Of a stretch of 64,000 nt of DNA, positions 11,261 through 24,366 are shown in pieces. Origin of the DNA: Corbicula japonica. Lineage: Eukaryota > Mollusca > Bivalvia > Venerida > Cyrenidae. The stretch lies in contig JAZAYU010000170.1 of the NCBI GenBank assembly GCA_038501625.1, forward strand, positions 1,114,459-1,178,458, written 5' to 3'. Both the position numbers and the translations under genes were made by a program. Position 1 is the first letter of the stretch. The number at the start of each line of letters is the position of its first letter. The notes below the pieces were generated by a model. That model saw only the letters and a program-made list of their open reading frames with translations. It was not told where the DNA came from and did no database searches.

Positions 11261-13380
11261 ATTGAAGAGGAGATACAATTGATTCTAGAGCAAGTGTCTA
11301 AAATGGACCTGAGTAGATGATTCAGTTATATTTTTGACGTCCCCTTCTATTCTACATGAGTATAGTAACTATTTTCCAGATAAGAACGTATACATAGTTT
11401 GTGTTTACATTTTAAATACAATTATGACATAAGAGCATATGCATAATATCAAAACAGATTGTATTAAACTAAATCATATGTCTGGCAATATTTATTCAGT
11501 GTAATGTACTGCTGATGTTATATTAAATAACTGGAATCATTTGACTAATGTATTCTCTGAAACGCCATTCTATTAACTATTGTTAATTGCTGTCTTGAAA
11601 TTTGGAATACCTAATGAACAACAAAGTTTCGTCTAAATAAGATTTTCGTGGTTATATTGTAATAGTAAGTTCCTGATTAGCCCTGTCCTAACCGACAAAG
11701 AATATAAATTTTATATTGGAAAGCCAATACAAAGTTGTGCGATCTCTCCATATATAGCAAAGTATAATATTATATTAAGAACAAAACAAATCGGTCCACA
11801 TGGATAATAATTACAATCGGTTGATACGAAATTGCATTTACGTAATATAACATGTAGGAGAATATTAAAGTCATATATTACTGATGATTTATGTACGTAT
11901 CCTGTAAAGATGCCCGTAAGGTCTCTTCTTTAAACTGTCTGCTTGTAGATGATTTATATTGGTCGTTTTCATGCAAAAGGAAACAACTACCAATACTGAA
12001 CTTGCAATCTTCAATTTAAGATTTAGTCGATAATAGCATGAACTGGGTACACATGTCTTCGTTTAATTAAATTAATATGAAATTGAATTTCTGATTAATC
12101 TGAAATTATTTTTTGCAAAAGTAAATTTGAAATTCTTAATCAACAAAATATTATCTTCACGTTTTTCTACCGATACCTAAAAGAATGGAATTGACAGAAT
12201 AATTATATATATTTTAACAAGTCCTGCAAAATTGCATTTTAGAACTGAGCTTAATTACTATTACGCTGTACTTAACTTCGACAACAATCCAATATGTTGG
12301 TAGTGTTTTATGCATATTACTGATGATAAATTTACGTGTTACCTTCTTTGATCTGTCAGCATATAGATGTTTTCCTCAAATAGCATAGATACTTGCAAGC
12401 TTCTTCACTCAAAGGGGCATTTAAGGTTATGTATCACGACGGTGACTATTTATGGAAATATGTTCCTCCTAGGCTCAGTGTTGTTTTTAGCTTACAGAGT
12501 GCAATAAAAAAAAATAATTACGTTTCTTTCATAAATAGAATCGGATTTTAAGAAACGTTTGACAAGCAAAATCGTATAAGGATTTGAATAAACAATAGCC
12601 TCCAAAAGAATGCACTTTTTGTAGTTTTCTTGTATTTGCGATTGGTCCAATACAACTTGAATTTAAAACTATGAACAAGAAAACATTGGATATTTAATGG
12701 GCCGTTGAATACGACAAATAAAAATTTGAAGAATAAGTATCATGGTTATCGCGATAGAACTAAATTCGAGTAGTTCAAACCCCGCCAAAAACTAAAATGA
12801 GTTTTGTTTTTTATTTACACACCACAAACGTTTGACCTAACATAAGCTGAAAGGATAGCGCCTTAATACGATCTGTGATAAGACACATTAGCCAATAGGA
12901 AATTAAATGAGACATGACCCACCAGGTTCTCATATAGACAAACATGGACAAGTTGTCTTGGTGTATTAACTCCAAGCCACCCACAAAGTCGACAATATTG
13001 CAAACACACAAAACAGAAATAGCGATTTGCACTGTTTAGCGAAATGGGTAGGTTTAGTTCCTGTTATTAAATAAAAAAGAGCACGCAACAATATTTAACA
13101 TAATGCAATCATATTCAAGATTAATATAAGACTATTGTCTGAAACAACGAATGAGATTGCTTTGAATATTATTATGGCCAAGAGTATTTGAATAACCAAT
13201 GAGTAGTCAAAAACCGTTTAAATTTCCTGTTATTTCAAACGAAGTATGTAATAACTTGTTTTAACATACGAGCAAAACAATCCTAAGTAGATTAGAAAAC
13301 TTCATTTGGGATAACTGTACATAAGCTTTATTCCTGTCAAAATAATTTTTGAATATTTTTTCTGATCGTTAGATAAAGAA
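11261..13380. other. Non-coding, AT-rich
   Basis: No repeat family of the window and no exon-like segment was seen. The 73-codon minus ORF at 12811-13032 is not recognisable. Confidence 0.5.
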
Positions 13381-14355
13381 GGTGAATTTTCGCCAAAGCT
13401 AACCCGGACTTGCCGCCGTGACATTAACAAAGTCAGCCTGCTAATTCAGTTTAAAATTTAAAGTTAGATCAGTTTTTAACAAAGAGTAGTTTAATATAGA
13501 ATTGTTTTGATGGTGTCCACCTACAGCCATTATCTTGCAACAATCATTTAGGCATAAAGTTTAATTTGAAAATTTTAAATTTAAACAATAAACAAATGAC
13601 AAATTGCAGCAACAACACATCTACGATTTCATCCTTGACTGAGCATAATGTTCAACAAATTTTCGTTCCTAGCTTACATGTGCTAATGACGTCAAAGAAT
13701 ACGTCATCAAAAGATAACTCCAAATGTAATTACTAAATCATTCATCATGATTTACGTCCCTTTGTTAAAGCATCAATATTAATTTATTCCTTCTATAAAT
13801 GGCATTATCGTCTATAGCCGATAATGCTTATTATAAATGCCACATTTAAAATTGAATGGAAATTACCCGATGTTGAACTATACCAGTTCAAATTTCAAAT
13901 TAAATTCGATTTAGATATATAATTAATGTGTTTAATTGCTGGAGCCTCCACGAATTTTGTTACACTTGCCTAAGGGTAGCAACTTGAAATTCTTTATATT
14001 CTTTATATTGAAGTTATTATTTAACTTATTTTCTCTTGGAGAGGTTGCAGAACAATTTATTTCTACTATTTTTACTTTTATTTGTTGTTATGCTCAGTCA
14101 AGGATGAAATCGTAGATGTGTTGTTGCTGCAATTTGTCATTTGTTTATTGTTTAAATTTAAAATTTTCAAATTAAACTTTATGCCTAAATGATTGTTGCA
14201 AGATAATGGCTGTAGGTGGACACCATCAAAACAATTCTATATTAAACTACTCTTTGTTAAAAACTGATCTAACTTTAAATTTTAAACTGAATTAGCAGGC
14301 TGACTTTGTTAATGTCACGGCGGCAAGTCCGGGTTAGCTTTGGCGAAAATTCACC
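13381..14355. mobile_element. Foldback element with two identical 268-bp inverted arms
   Basis: The left arm 13381-13648 and right arm 14088-14355 are reverse complements with no mismatch found by eye, separated by a 439-bp AT-rich spacer. Ends read GGTGAATTTTCGCCAAAGC. I see no target duplication and no protein. The spacer has its own small hairpin (GGCATTATCG / CGATAATGC). Confidence 0.85.
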
Positions 14356-14789
14356 CAAAGTTTAATTTGAATACCAAAGACAGTTTTGATGTTCCATAAC
14401 ATAACTTTCAACAAAGTTTTAGGTAAAAGAGAAAATACTTAATTAGTCTCAAATATTTAGGAACTAATTTAGACCTAGCCAGTTTGCTAATTTGAAAAAA
14501 ATGTTGACAAATTCTAAACGCGTTTTATCACGGATTTCATATTAATCTTTACTTACTTCTATTTTACAGTGGTATTGTGCAATTGAACTGAGCCGAAGGT
14601 GTGTGATTTCTGTATAATCTGTTTCTTTATTTGTTTCTTTTCAAAGACTGGCATAACCCGTAATTTGTTGTGTAAACTCGGTTTTCCTGATATATGTTTT
14701 GCGTATGAGAAGTTGATTGGCATGCATGAAAAAGGCATACAATAATTATTTGATTTACATACACACGACCAGTTACCGTATGTGGTGCG
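14356..14789. other. Non-coding
   Basis: No feature seen apart from a short unrecognised minus ORF at 14559-14798. Confidence 0.5.
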
Positions 14790-15001
14790 CCATGACAAAA
14801 AAGGCTTAAGATCTATGCCACCAGTATACTAGTAGACCCAGATCAGCCTGCTTGTCTGCACAGTCTGACCAGGGTCTACACGGAACGGTCAGAAAAGCGT
14901 TTATAATGCATCTAGTAAACAGTTTAGATCAATTAAGTTCGCAGTAATTATGCTTAGGTTCTACACTTATCGCAAAGTCAAAAAGCCCCATTTTGTCATG
15001 G
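14790..15001. mobile_element. MITE of a third family (CCATGACAAAA ends)
   Basis: Ends are inverted: CCATGACAAAAAAGGCTT on the left, AAAAGCCCCATTTTGTCATG on the right. The interior (CCAGATCAGCCTG, GTCTGACCAGGGTCTACAC) resembles T-MITE internal sequence. A second copy lies at 24868-25243. Confidence 0.55.
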
Positions 15002-17174
15002 TCTCATATATCATTCTTTAGAAATGGCCAACGGCGCCCAGTCGTGTTTTAGAAATCTGACTTAATACATCATTACATTATAAATGCACCCTGGTGTTAT
15101 TCTATTGTTCGAAGGGACCTCGCCTTTCACATACCTGGCATTGCTTCATTTGTTATAATTATGGAAATTTATAGAAATTTTCTGTTTATCTCTTTGCTTT
15201 AGTTGTTTGTTTTAATTCGCTTTTTTCTGTAACTGCAAAAATATGTGTCAATGTTTAACTGATTTGGACATGACAAAAACAAATAAACAACGTTTAGAAA
15301 TAAAATATACCCGAGGCTATCGTGTTACACTAATTGCTTTTGTCCACCAGATATCAAATGGGCTTCGGAGTACATTAATTCACGACCGTATGTGGTCATT
15401 AGGGTGACTGTTTACTCGGGTTGTCTTGTTGGTTTCAAAAAAATGTCAACAATTATTTTGCGATTTCTTTCAAACTCATGAGTTATATCTTAACAGGTAG
15501 TCATGATACCTCGCCTGGCTATCGTGCATGAAAAATGACAAAATTACACGAATAAGGCTAATAAAAAGGTCATTAAGGGTCAGAAAAAACCCACATTTGT
15601 TTCTTCGCGTTATTGCGAGACTTCCATTGAATTTCTTTAAAAAAATGAAATAAATAAATAAATTATCTACTCGGCAACATCCATAACGTAGTGTTAAAGT
15701 ACATAGATCTACATAAACAAGATTATTAGCAAATATAATGAGTCATTATTCTCACGTGTATACACCATAAGTTATTACTTTAATTTTTAGTATTTAATCC
15801 ATATTATGACCTACCATTTTTAAAATATGCCCAAGTTGTATGTTGTGATTTTAGAATTGTTTTGATCTTATGATATACAGATTTTTCCATAAATATACAA
15901 TAATGTCTGTCCTATTAGGCTTAAAAGACTTTTGAAAACAGCATATTTCTTTGGAACTTACCTGTAATATAAAATACAAATGCTCTTTTACTCACCCTGA
16001 GGATTTTAACATATTAGTGACAGCGAAATAAAAAGCATGTAGGTGTTTTAAGTGGTCGGATAACAAATAACTATAATTACCGAAATATAATCATTTTACC
16101 AATAAGTAAAACCTAATTAATCGAATTAAGAATTAGAAAGGAAACTTTACTACATGGTTGATGATAAATATTTAATCATAATTATATTTAACCTTATTTA
16201 TAAAGCGTTCACTTATTAATTCGAGTAGTATTTTGTCCAGGGTAGGCTATTTGATAGAAATAATAAGTAAGTCAATCAAATAAAATGTTCTACTATGTAT
16301 AATTGATAATAAACTTCAATAAAATGGCATAAATTTCAATAGAGTAGATGCATGGGCATTAAATGTTATCATATTTCAAAATTTCAAGTATTTTAAATAC
16401 ATGTATACATGTAGTCATATTGTTTTGCTTAAGCAACTTGAACTAATTTTCTTTCAAGCGAATCTTTTAAATAACAGTCCTTAATTTTCTGTTCTATAAT
16501 ATTTAATGACAACTCTATAATTACAACGATTTTCAATTAATTTTGCTCAAGATGTTAGTTTCTGTCATTTAAATTATTAAAACCAAAATTCATTCAGCCA
16601 GTTAAAAACTTTCTTTGTATACTTGAAATTGGGATATTACAAAGATTCATTTTAATGTTCTCAAATTTGGGGTCATCTAACTAGGGTAGATTAACAAACA
16701 TTCAAAATTGGCCAAAATGATAAAACATTATTAAAATTGAAAATGTGGTCACAGACGTAAGAACATCCAAAACAAAAGTCTCAACAAAGAAAACATACAG
16801 ATCCAAAAGTTGAAAATATTGCAAAATGTGCATTTTTGCAAATTTCTCACATTGTTTTATAATTCTTACATTAGACACAGGGTTCGACATTTATGATTGT
16901 TACAGTTTATTTATTTATGTTACTGCCTATATGGTCATTTTTTTGTCGTGTTTTATTGCCTTATATTTACATTCCTATTGATTTCTTCTTTTAAAAAAAT
17001 TCGGTTCATTTTGCATGAATCGCATGACCCGTAATGACGTCAGTAAAGTCATGGCTGTTACTATTGAAAACTCTCACGTATTACTCCCCCTTTTCACTTA
17101 ACACTAATTTTTGAAAGCGTTCGACTTAAGTTTATTTAAAGAAAAAAATGAATAAAATGTAAATATAACTAATA
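15002..17174. other. Non-coding, AT-rich
   Basis: No coding or repeat signal found. The ORF at 16702-16890 is not recognisable. Confidence 0.5.
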
Positions 17175-17313
17175 ATTCTTATTTTGGTTCGGTTCATGCA
17201 GATTGGACGTGCACGCGAGAGCTGGCAAATTTACCAAAAAGCGCTAGCGCTTTATGGATTTGCCAGCTCTCGCGTGCACGTCCAATCTGCATGAACCGCA
17301 CCAAAATAAGAAT
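17175..17313. repeat. 139-bp near-perfect palindrome
   Basis: Arms 17175-17230 and 17258-17313 (56 bp) differ at one position; the centre contains AGCGCTAGCGCT, itself palindromic. GC content is much higher than the flanks. It may be a foldback MITE or a hairpin of unknown origin. Confidence 0.85.
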
Positions 17314-17499
17314 CATTCCTTAATTAACAAATACTTTATGAATACTAAAGGTAATCTAAAGTGTATGAATTTATGGACATTTAAGACATTAAATTTAAGA
17401 GTTTTCCTTCGATAACGGCTACTTAAACTACTTCAAATTAAAACACTTTCATGTTGCATGTTTATAGAGGATATTTGTTTTATTAAAATATCGATTTTA

Positions 17500-17712
17500 T
17501 TTCACGAGTGAACTCCAGAAACTGATATTTTCACGAGTGGCGTAGCCTCGAGTGAAAATGCCAGTTTATGGTGTTCACAAGTTCAAAAGGAATATCATGA
17601 CATCAATGATGTACCAAAGAGAGGTCATAAGCTAAAAAGGTTGTTCGGCAAAATCAGTGAAAATAAAAATGGTATTCAAAAGAGTGGAAAACCATTTTTA
17701 TTTCACTGAAAA
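17500..17712. repeat. Pair of short inverted-repeat segments
   Basis: TTTCACGAGTG / CACTCGTGA-type motifs near 17500-17560, and an imperfect palindrome (CAGTGAAAATAAAAATGGT ... ACCATTTTTATTTCACTGA) at 17661-17709. Confidence 0.45.
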
Positions 17713-17786
17713 AAAAACACTCTATTATTCAATGGAAAACATAAAATAAACAACATTTTTGATTCTTTAACAATCTAGTTATATAG

Positions 17787-17897
17787 TTATATGATGATGA
17801 TTTTGATGATGTTGGTGGTGATGATGATGATGACGACGACGACGCCGATGATAAGGATGCAGATGATGATGCAAATGATGATGCAGATGATGATGCA

Positions 17898-17955
<58 letters not shown>

Positions 17956-17956
17956 C
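17787..17956. repeat. (GAT)n trinucleotide microsatellite
   Basis: About 170 bp of GAT/ATG units with interspersed GCA. Its translations (poly-Met, poly-Asp or poly-Ile) are artefacts. Confidence 0.9.
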
Positions 17957-18283
17957 AAAGAAGAAAAAGAAGCAGATGATGAAGATGACGACGATGATTA
18001 TGACAGTGATAATGATAAAGAAGATTATGACTCCAACATAACAATGACAATAATGACGGCGACTTTATTATGTACACGTACCTAGATGCATTGGCATAAA
18101 ATACAATTATATTTTCCATATCACCCGAACACATTATGTATTGAAACTGCCCAGGGTGTAGTGCTGAAAATTTGGACATGTTATAATCACTGTAACAGGA
18201 ATTTTAACCGGAATAAGATACTATCTGACATTACTGTTCCTATTATGGCAATTATATGTGACACTTACAGAATTTGATGACAC

Positions 18284-18385
18284 GGGGCCCGAGATCATAA
18301 AAATGAGATTTGAGACCAGTCGCCATTTCAGCCAATAAGATGCTTGAGATTTAAGACTAGTCTGCTGATTTAGTTTTATGATCTT
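18284..18385. mobile_element. P-MITE, left arm mostly deleted
   Basis: GGGCCCGAGATCATAAAAATGAG is followed directly by the CGCCATTTCAGCCAATAAGA half and TTTTATGATCTTG. TTGATGACA occurs on both sides and may be a target duplication. Confidence 0.6.
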
Positions 18386-19664
18386 GATGACAGGTCACGT
18401 ATTTGATAACAGTTTACGACATTCGTATAATGCGTTTTAGGTTTTAGGTTATTCATTTTCCATAGACTCCCAGTATAGCTTCATCTCCTATTCTGAATTA
18501 GCTATTGGGTCAAGGCCTTAACATCTTACTTTTGCAAATAAAACTAAATTAGAGACATCATAAAAACACAACAAAAATATAGCGTAACCAGTAAACATTT
18601 TCGCGCCATGCACTGGAATACCACCACCCTCAGCTTTGCGCCACTTTCAGTTTCACTTTGTCCAAAATAATACCCATTTTTAAAGATAAAAATTTTCATA
18701 CACTCAAAATAAAAATGCAAATGTTTTGTTTCAACTTCTTCTATACACTGTGCATTTTCACATAGCTATTTAATATTTTTTATTCTGCTTTTGCATTTTC
18801 AACCAATCACAGAATTACTTTATCTAATGATTCCCGAGCCACCTGAATTACTGTAGTGTAACCTTTATGATGCACGCAGAATCAACGACATCGGTTACAA
18901 TGAAACTTATGTCTATCAACATTATGAAAAATTCATGTCAGGCAATTACATTGATTTTACATTAACGGGATGAAACGGACTAAAGTACGAACATAATATT
19001 GACCATAGAAAATAAAACTGTTCTCCAATCCCAAACAGCTAAATGGATGACAGTAAACCAGTCTCTAACTGACCAATCAAAAGTAAGAGATTTGAAACTG
19101 GTCTTCAATTTAAGTTTTACTGTGAATGCAATGATATTAGTGGCCATAAACTTTCGTGGTTTTCCGTTAGATTGCCCCATGTTCGTGGATCTCGGTTTTT
19201 TAAAGTATGTTTATGTTTTAATACTTTATGTCATGGAGCTTTCATATTCGCGGATCGATCGGCCGAGGAAATAGACAAGAAGTAGTACCCCGCGATAACT
19301 AATGATTTCACGGTACACTGGTCATAAGGTTCTACTCTGTTGACGTTCAGCATTAGGCCTAGCTTAATCATAGGCCTCTGCTTATGTGTAATCCTTCAAA
19401 GCCAACAAATCTGGCAGCCAAGTTCATTATCTCGCGCAGACCATGTTTTAGCAAAGTTTACATGTTTGTCCTCTTGGTATTGCGATAGAATACTAGGTAA
19501 TTATTCTCTTATCCATTGGAAGACGTTGTGTTAAGAAGTGTATCCGTTGTAATTGTTTTCTACGCTCGCATACATATGTATGAGTATGTATCAGGGGAAA
19601 ACTTAGTTAATTTCATTACATAAAATCAAAACCAATGTTTTAAAATGAACCTTGTCTATTTCAG
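18386..19664. other. Non-coding; possible old P-MITE relic at 18990-19135
   Basis: AAATAAAACTGTTCTCCAAT ... AACTGACCAATCAAAAG ... GAAACTGGTCTTCAATTTAA has the order of P-MITE landmarks but is highly diverged. The 64-codon ORF at 19340 is not recognisable. Confidence 0.35.
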
Positions 19665-19886
19665 TATCAATCATGGCTAGAAATCGGCGACGATGCGCGA
19701 TACGCCAGTTAGTGTATGCAAAAGGGACCTGAAAGTGCCTGTCGCATGCATGATGTCTATGCTCTTATTATGCAAATACTCAAGATACCGTCAACTTACT
19801 ATCAAAGTGGACGAGAAGACCCGGGCTATGGAGTCTCCTCTGAATCGGAATACATATCGTTACTGGACGGACACGAGAACTGCTGA
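19665..19886 (+). pseudogene. Possible coding remnant or terminal exon with in-frame TAG (family not identified)
   Basis: After a good acceptor (TTGTCTATTTCAG) one frame reads YQSWLEIGDDARYAS, a TAG at 19710-19712, then 57 open codons ending at TGA 19884-19886. The tail is acidic and tyrosine-rich (EDPGYGVSSESEYISLLDG) and an upstream part (CMQKGPES, MHDVYALIMQIL) is helical-looking. An AATAAA lies near 20060. It faintly recalls the end of a tyrosine-kinase C-lobe but lacks the Arg-Pro pair expected there. No matching upstream exon was found, so this could be chance, a pseudogene or a real last exon with a sequence error. Confidence 0.25.
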
Positions 19887-22180
19887 TTACTAGGCTATAC
19901 AGATGTAACTACGCAGTGAACCATCTGTCAGGGAGTCATTCGTAGATGAATTAACTTTTGCCGGCGGCCGATTGAAGCGCACATTTTATAACATATCATA
20001 TAATCCAACAGAAGATTTGATACATCGTAGGATACGACGTTTATTTGTTCATCGTTAAAATAAAGATTTATTTTATAATATTATTATGAGGTTAGTAAGC
20101 TTTAAAAGAAATTCGGGTAATAGATATTTTATAAATAAAACGTCTTATGATTTTACACTCTGGAACTTTGGATTACAAAATTGAAAACGTCGCATATTGT
20201 TCCCAAATGTGATGGCTGGCTGTAAAACGTGTAATATTTCTTGTTACAAAATACCTTTTGTAATCAATTAATAAGCTTTGAAATGCTTTCTTTACTGTCC
20301 TTTAATCATGTCTGTCTGCAATTCTTTACATTTTAGGACTAAATGTTTCTCGTCTTCAACATTTCTTTTACATAGCGGACAATTACGCTTCTAAAAGGTA
20401 TAATTGTTTAAATGTCGCCATTTTTATCAAATTTTTGTTACCTATTTTAATGTACTAATTACGATAGTTTTATGAACGTTGCGTAAGGGGATTATAGCTC
20501 AATTAACATCATTAAATAAATGTGATGTTTTTATCTAGTATTTTTCATGCTTTCCAGTTTTTCAAAATTAACTGACAAAGACTGTTAAAATAAGAGGATC
20601 TGATTGCTACATTGTCACTATATTCTTGTTTGCTTTTAATTAAGTTTAGTTCATAGAGTGGGGAAACATTCTTTGTATGATATCCAGCTCACAAAAGCTA
20701 CATGACATTTGAGCTACTTAGCATCCGTAAATGATCGTTATGACGTTAAAACCCGCCGAGGTGACAACACCGTATTAGTGAAGCGAGACTTATCGCCGAC
20801 GCAAAACTATAAAACGTCCGAAACAATGATCCATTAATACATTGTCTGGGGACCTGAGATTGTTCGACATTTAACATAAACCAATGAATATGAGGCGGTG
20901 ATGATGTGAACTTACAGAGATGTGACATTTATGATGTATCATAACAACTAAAAACATGATAAGCCGTCCATTACCTGGAACAGTCACGTGCATCTGATTG
21001 TATGGTATTAAGATCACATCAATTAAAAGAGGACGCATTTGCTCTGTGTTTCGTTCACAACCTGGTCCCAATATCACGAAAAAAATCAGTTTGCAAATCA
21101 TCATAATATTTTATTTATTCATGTTCTGAGAACAGTTAGGTTATTTACTTGGAATAAATGATAGAAGTAAAGTAATGTATTCTTATTATCATATAAAAAT
21201 TATTATGTTAAATACCGCTAAGTTTTTCCAAGATGCCCTTAAATAATTGTTTGAGTTCTAACTCAGTCAAATAGTATTTTGTGTAATTCTGAAATTGGAA
21301 TATATGGACAACACATTTCACAACTGCATTTTATTAATTCATTTATAATCTTTTCTTAAAACTTAAAGCTATCAAGTAAGCTGTATAATATTATGATCCT
21401 AATTTTACAACTCCGAATTGGAAAGTCCAGCTCAATATGTTTCGTGATATTGGAGTTTGTTCTTTAAACGAAAATGAATATGGAAACTTTTGATTTTTGT
21501 TCTGGGACCTTGTCTTGTTTCTTTGAATGATGTACATGTACTACCAACGTAGGATACCCTCAGTTGATTCTGTTACGTTACTTTCTATTTGATGAATGGG
21601 GTGTTGCCTATTAGAATCAACGTGGATATTAGACGATGTTGTACAGCAATTCTAACACAGTTTGGCTCTGCTGAAGCCGTTTTAAGCCAGCCATTTATAG
21701 TACGACACCAATCAGCTGCCGACATCACTTTATCGACATCTCGGACAAGTCACGGGAAAAGATGTCTTCCAACAGTTGAAGTTATTCCACGAAATGACGT
21801 CATAAAGTTCAGCAGACGACATTGCTTACTTTTGAGTTTCGCGGTTAAATTAACATTTTATTGTCAAAATGTGTAATAATCAACATTTAATTATAGCAAA
21901 ATAACTGTTTTAAAATCTTTCCAAATAAAACAACAACTAAAATGTCAAAAATTTCACCGAAGACGCCTTTCCCGTAACGTGTATCAAACATTTGGAAGAA
22001 GATACATGTATTCTCTTGCTTGCTGTCAAGGTGTTCACGTCGGTGAATTAATTAGTTTTAGATTCAACATTGGTCTGCATTATAGGTCCAATATAGTACA
22101 GCTCTGTACAAGGGCATATTGACCGGGTTGTTTCGTTGAACGTATAGAACAGTATTGGTTGAGGCTAGGTTATATTAGAT
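19887..22180. other. Non-coding
   Basis: Contains an unrecognised 95-codon ORF (21589-21876). On the minus strand the same stretch has a TGACGTCA at 21795-21802, ATTGG and TATAAA-like motifs, which is weak promoter-like coincidence. No repeat family seen. Confidence 0.4.
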
Positions 22181-22185
22181 AGTGT

Positions 22186-22400
22186 CCTCAGACAATTGCT
22201 GGAAACACATGCGTCTGAGCCACTTGTAAGGTAGCTTCAGCATAAGTGTTGAGGGTAGGGTTAGATAGTGACCTCAGACAATTGCTGGAAACACATGCGT
22301 CTGAGCCACTTGTAGTTTGAGAGTAGGAGTTCAGGATAGGGTTTAGAATAGTGTCTTCAGACAATTGCTGGAAACACATGCGTCTGAGACACTATTGTTG
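22186..22400 (+). repeat. 86-bp tandem repeat, about 2.5 copies
   Basis: ACAATTGCTGGAAACACATG recurs three times with spacings of 86 and 83 bp, starting at 22186, 22272 and 22355. Each unit contains CTCAGAC...GTCTGAG able to form a 7-bp stem (one arm CTTCAGAC in the third). Confidence 0.85.
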
Positions 22401-24050
22401 AACAGGCTATGTTAGATTTTAGTGTTGAAGGTTGTTTGTTTCGGGTTTTGTTCGAAAAGTGATTGTTCAAACCTTGTTGAGCATTGTTTTGAAACTTGAA
22501 GTTGCCCAGGTTTGTTTTAAAAGTTCCAAACATCATTGTGGTTCTTTGTTTGTATTGCCCAGCATGTTTGCTGGGTTCACGTTAGATTGTTTTGTTTTGA
22601 ACTCTGATTGTGTTGGAACTTAGTTTTAAATCAGTCATTTTGTCCAGGAGGTTTATTGCCCTGGGAATATTGTTATATGTTTAGCTGATTCTAATCCTGA
22701 TTATTGTGTTTCACCCAATCATTTCAGAAATCATTGTAATCATTTTGAAGCAAAGTAGCTTAGAAAAATTCATTATATTGTTTAACCAAAATACATTGCT
22801 CTGCCGTATATGTTGAAATCATTTTTTGAGAGAAAAATTATTATATATTTAAGCTGAGACAAATAGTCTGAGTGCCTTCCGCTCGAGGCACGTTACCTCT
22901 GACAAGGTCAACTCACTCCTTGGTCACTCCTTAGTCATTGTAGACTCACATACTCGGTGCAAATATCTTTATGTTGGCTAGCAATCCCTATAAAAACATG
23001 TATATTTATCAGTTTGTGCCAGATAAGGAACTCATGGCTGATTTTGTTATTCATAAAGATGAGCGGGAAGTAACGGTAATAGAATCAGCCGTGGGTATCC
23101 ACGACGATCGGAACCAGACTGGTTACATGTAATGGCGATATGTCAGAAAATTAAAGGTCGTTCGATCACACTTGGCAACTTTCAAACCCTCATAGTATTC
23201 TAATTCATCTACTTAAAAAATATTCTTTTCAATTCGTTGATTAGGTTTTATCCCGCCAATAGAGCGTTACCGTGGTGACACGCGCGAGGGTGGTCTAACT
23301 ATGAATAATATTACACGCATCGCGTAAATTGTGTTTGCTTTGATCTAACCGCCATGAGCTTGGAGTTTAATCTTGATGGAAATATACCACTTCTTTAAAT
23401 TACTAGCATTAATGAGTGAGTATCGCTTGATTTATGACTTAACCATTGAAGATGAAATACATTTTGATAACCGTTTTAAGTAGCATGTCATTAGGTAGCA
23501 GCTTCGATAACTGTACCTAACCGGAATCACTTGCTAAACCGATTTGTTGGGTATCAAACCATTTCCAGTTCCTTTTAAATTGTCATTAATTGTGTAAGTG
23601 TCTCGGATACGAACGTAATGCTTTATTGTCCTGCTTACAACTTCCTGGCACTACTTTCTTTATATTTTTAATCCGATGTCAGAAAAAGTGCTACATCTAT
23701 GATCTGGGATTAATAAATACAAAATTTGAAAAGAAAGTTATCTGGAAATTGATACTTAGTTAAACCAAGTGATTTTCCCAATATGATAAAAAATAAAATA
23801 AAATGGACCTTTGATCAAGCTGTCCTTGCTTTAATCGCGGTAAAAAAAAGAATGTGGATCATTCGGTTCATTCCTAAGATTAAAATGAAACATCTTGAGA
23901 AACTGGGTCTCAAGTTAGCAATCTAAACAAATGGGTCGCGATCATAATTATCATTATTTATTTTTATTTATCAAGCCTAAACAGCGTCAGCTGCACACAG
24001 TACTGACTACAGCGACTCTACAGCTCCCATCAACATTGATTTTCAACAGG
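22401..24050. other. Non-coding
   Basis: Unrecognised short ORF at 22432-22623; otherwise no feature seen. Confidence 0.45.
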
Positions 24051-24271
24051 GCCCAAGATCATAAAACTGAGATAAGAGACCAGCCTCAAATCTCAAGCAT
24101 ATGATTGGCTGAAACGACAACCAGTGTCCAAGATCATAAAACAAAATCTGGAGATCAGTCTCAAATCTCAAGCATCTGATTGGCTGAAATGGCGACCAGT
24201 CGCCATTTCAGCCAATCAGATCCTTGAGATTTGAGACTGATCTCAAAACTTAGTTTTATGATCTTGGGCCC
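24051..24271. mobile_element. P-MITE: one and a half copies fused
   Basis: A left half (GCCCAAGATCATAAAACTGAG to GGCTGAAACGACAACCAGTG) is joined to a full palindrome starting TCCAAGATCATAAAAC at about 24126 and ending TTTTATGATCTTGGGCC. Confidence 0.8.
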
Positions 24272-24290
24272 AGTCTTCTGTAGAGAACAA

Positions 24291-24366
24291 CGACAAGTCG
24301 CCATTTGAACCAATTAGAGGTTTGAGGTTTGAGACTGGTCTCCTGCTTGGGTTTCATGATCTCAGA
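24291..24366. mobile_element. P-MITE right half, degraded
   Basis: CGACAAGTCGCCATTTGAAC, CAATTAGAGG and GAGACTGGTCTCCTG are preserved in order, ending TTTCATGATCTCAG. Confidence 0.55.

Noticed and set aside
17787..18179. Poly-Met and poly-Ile ORFs on both strands
   Set aside because: Translations of the (GAT)n microsatellite.
21589..21876. 95-codon plus ORF
   Set aside because: No recognisable domain, mixed composition; only slightly longer than expected by chance.
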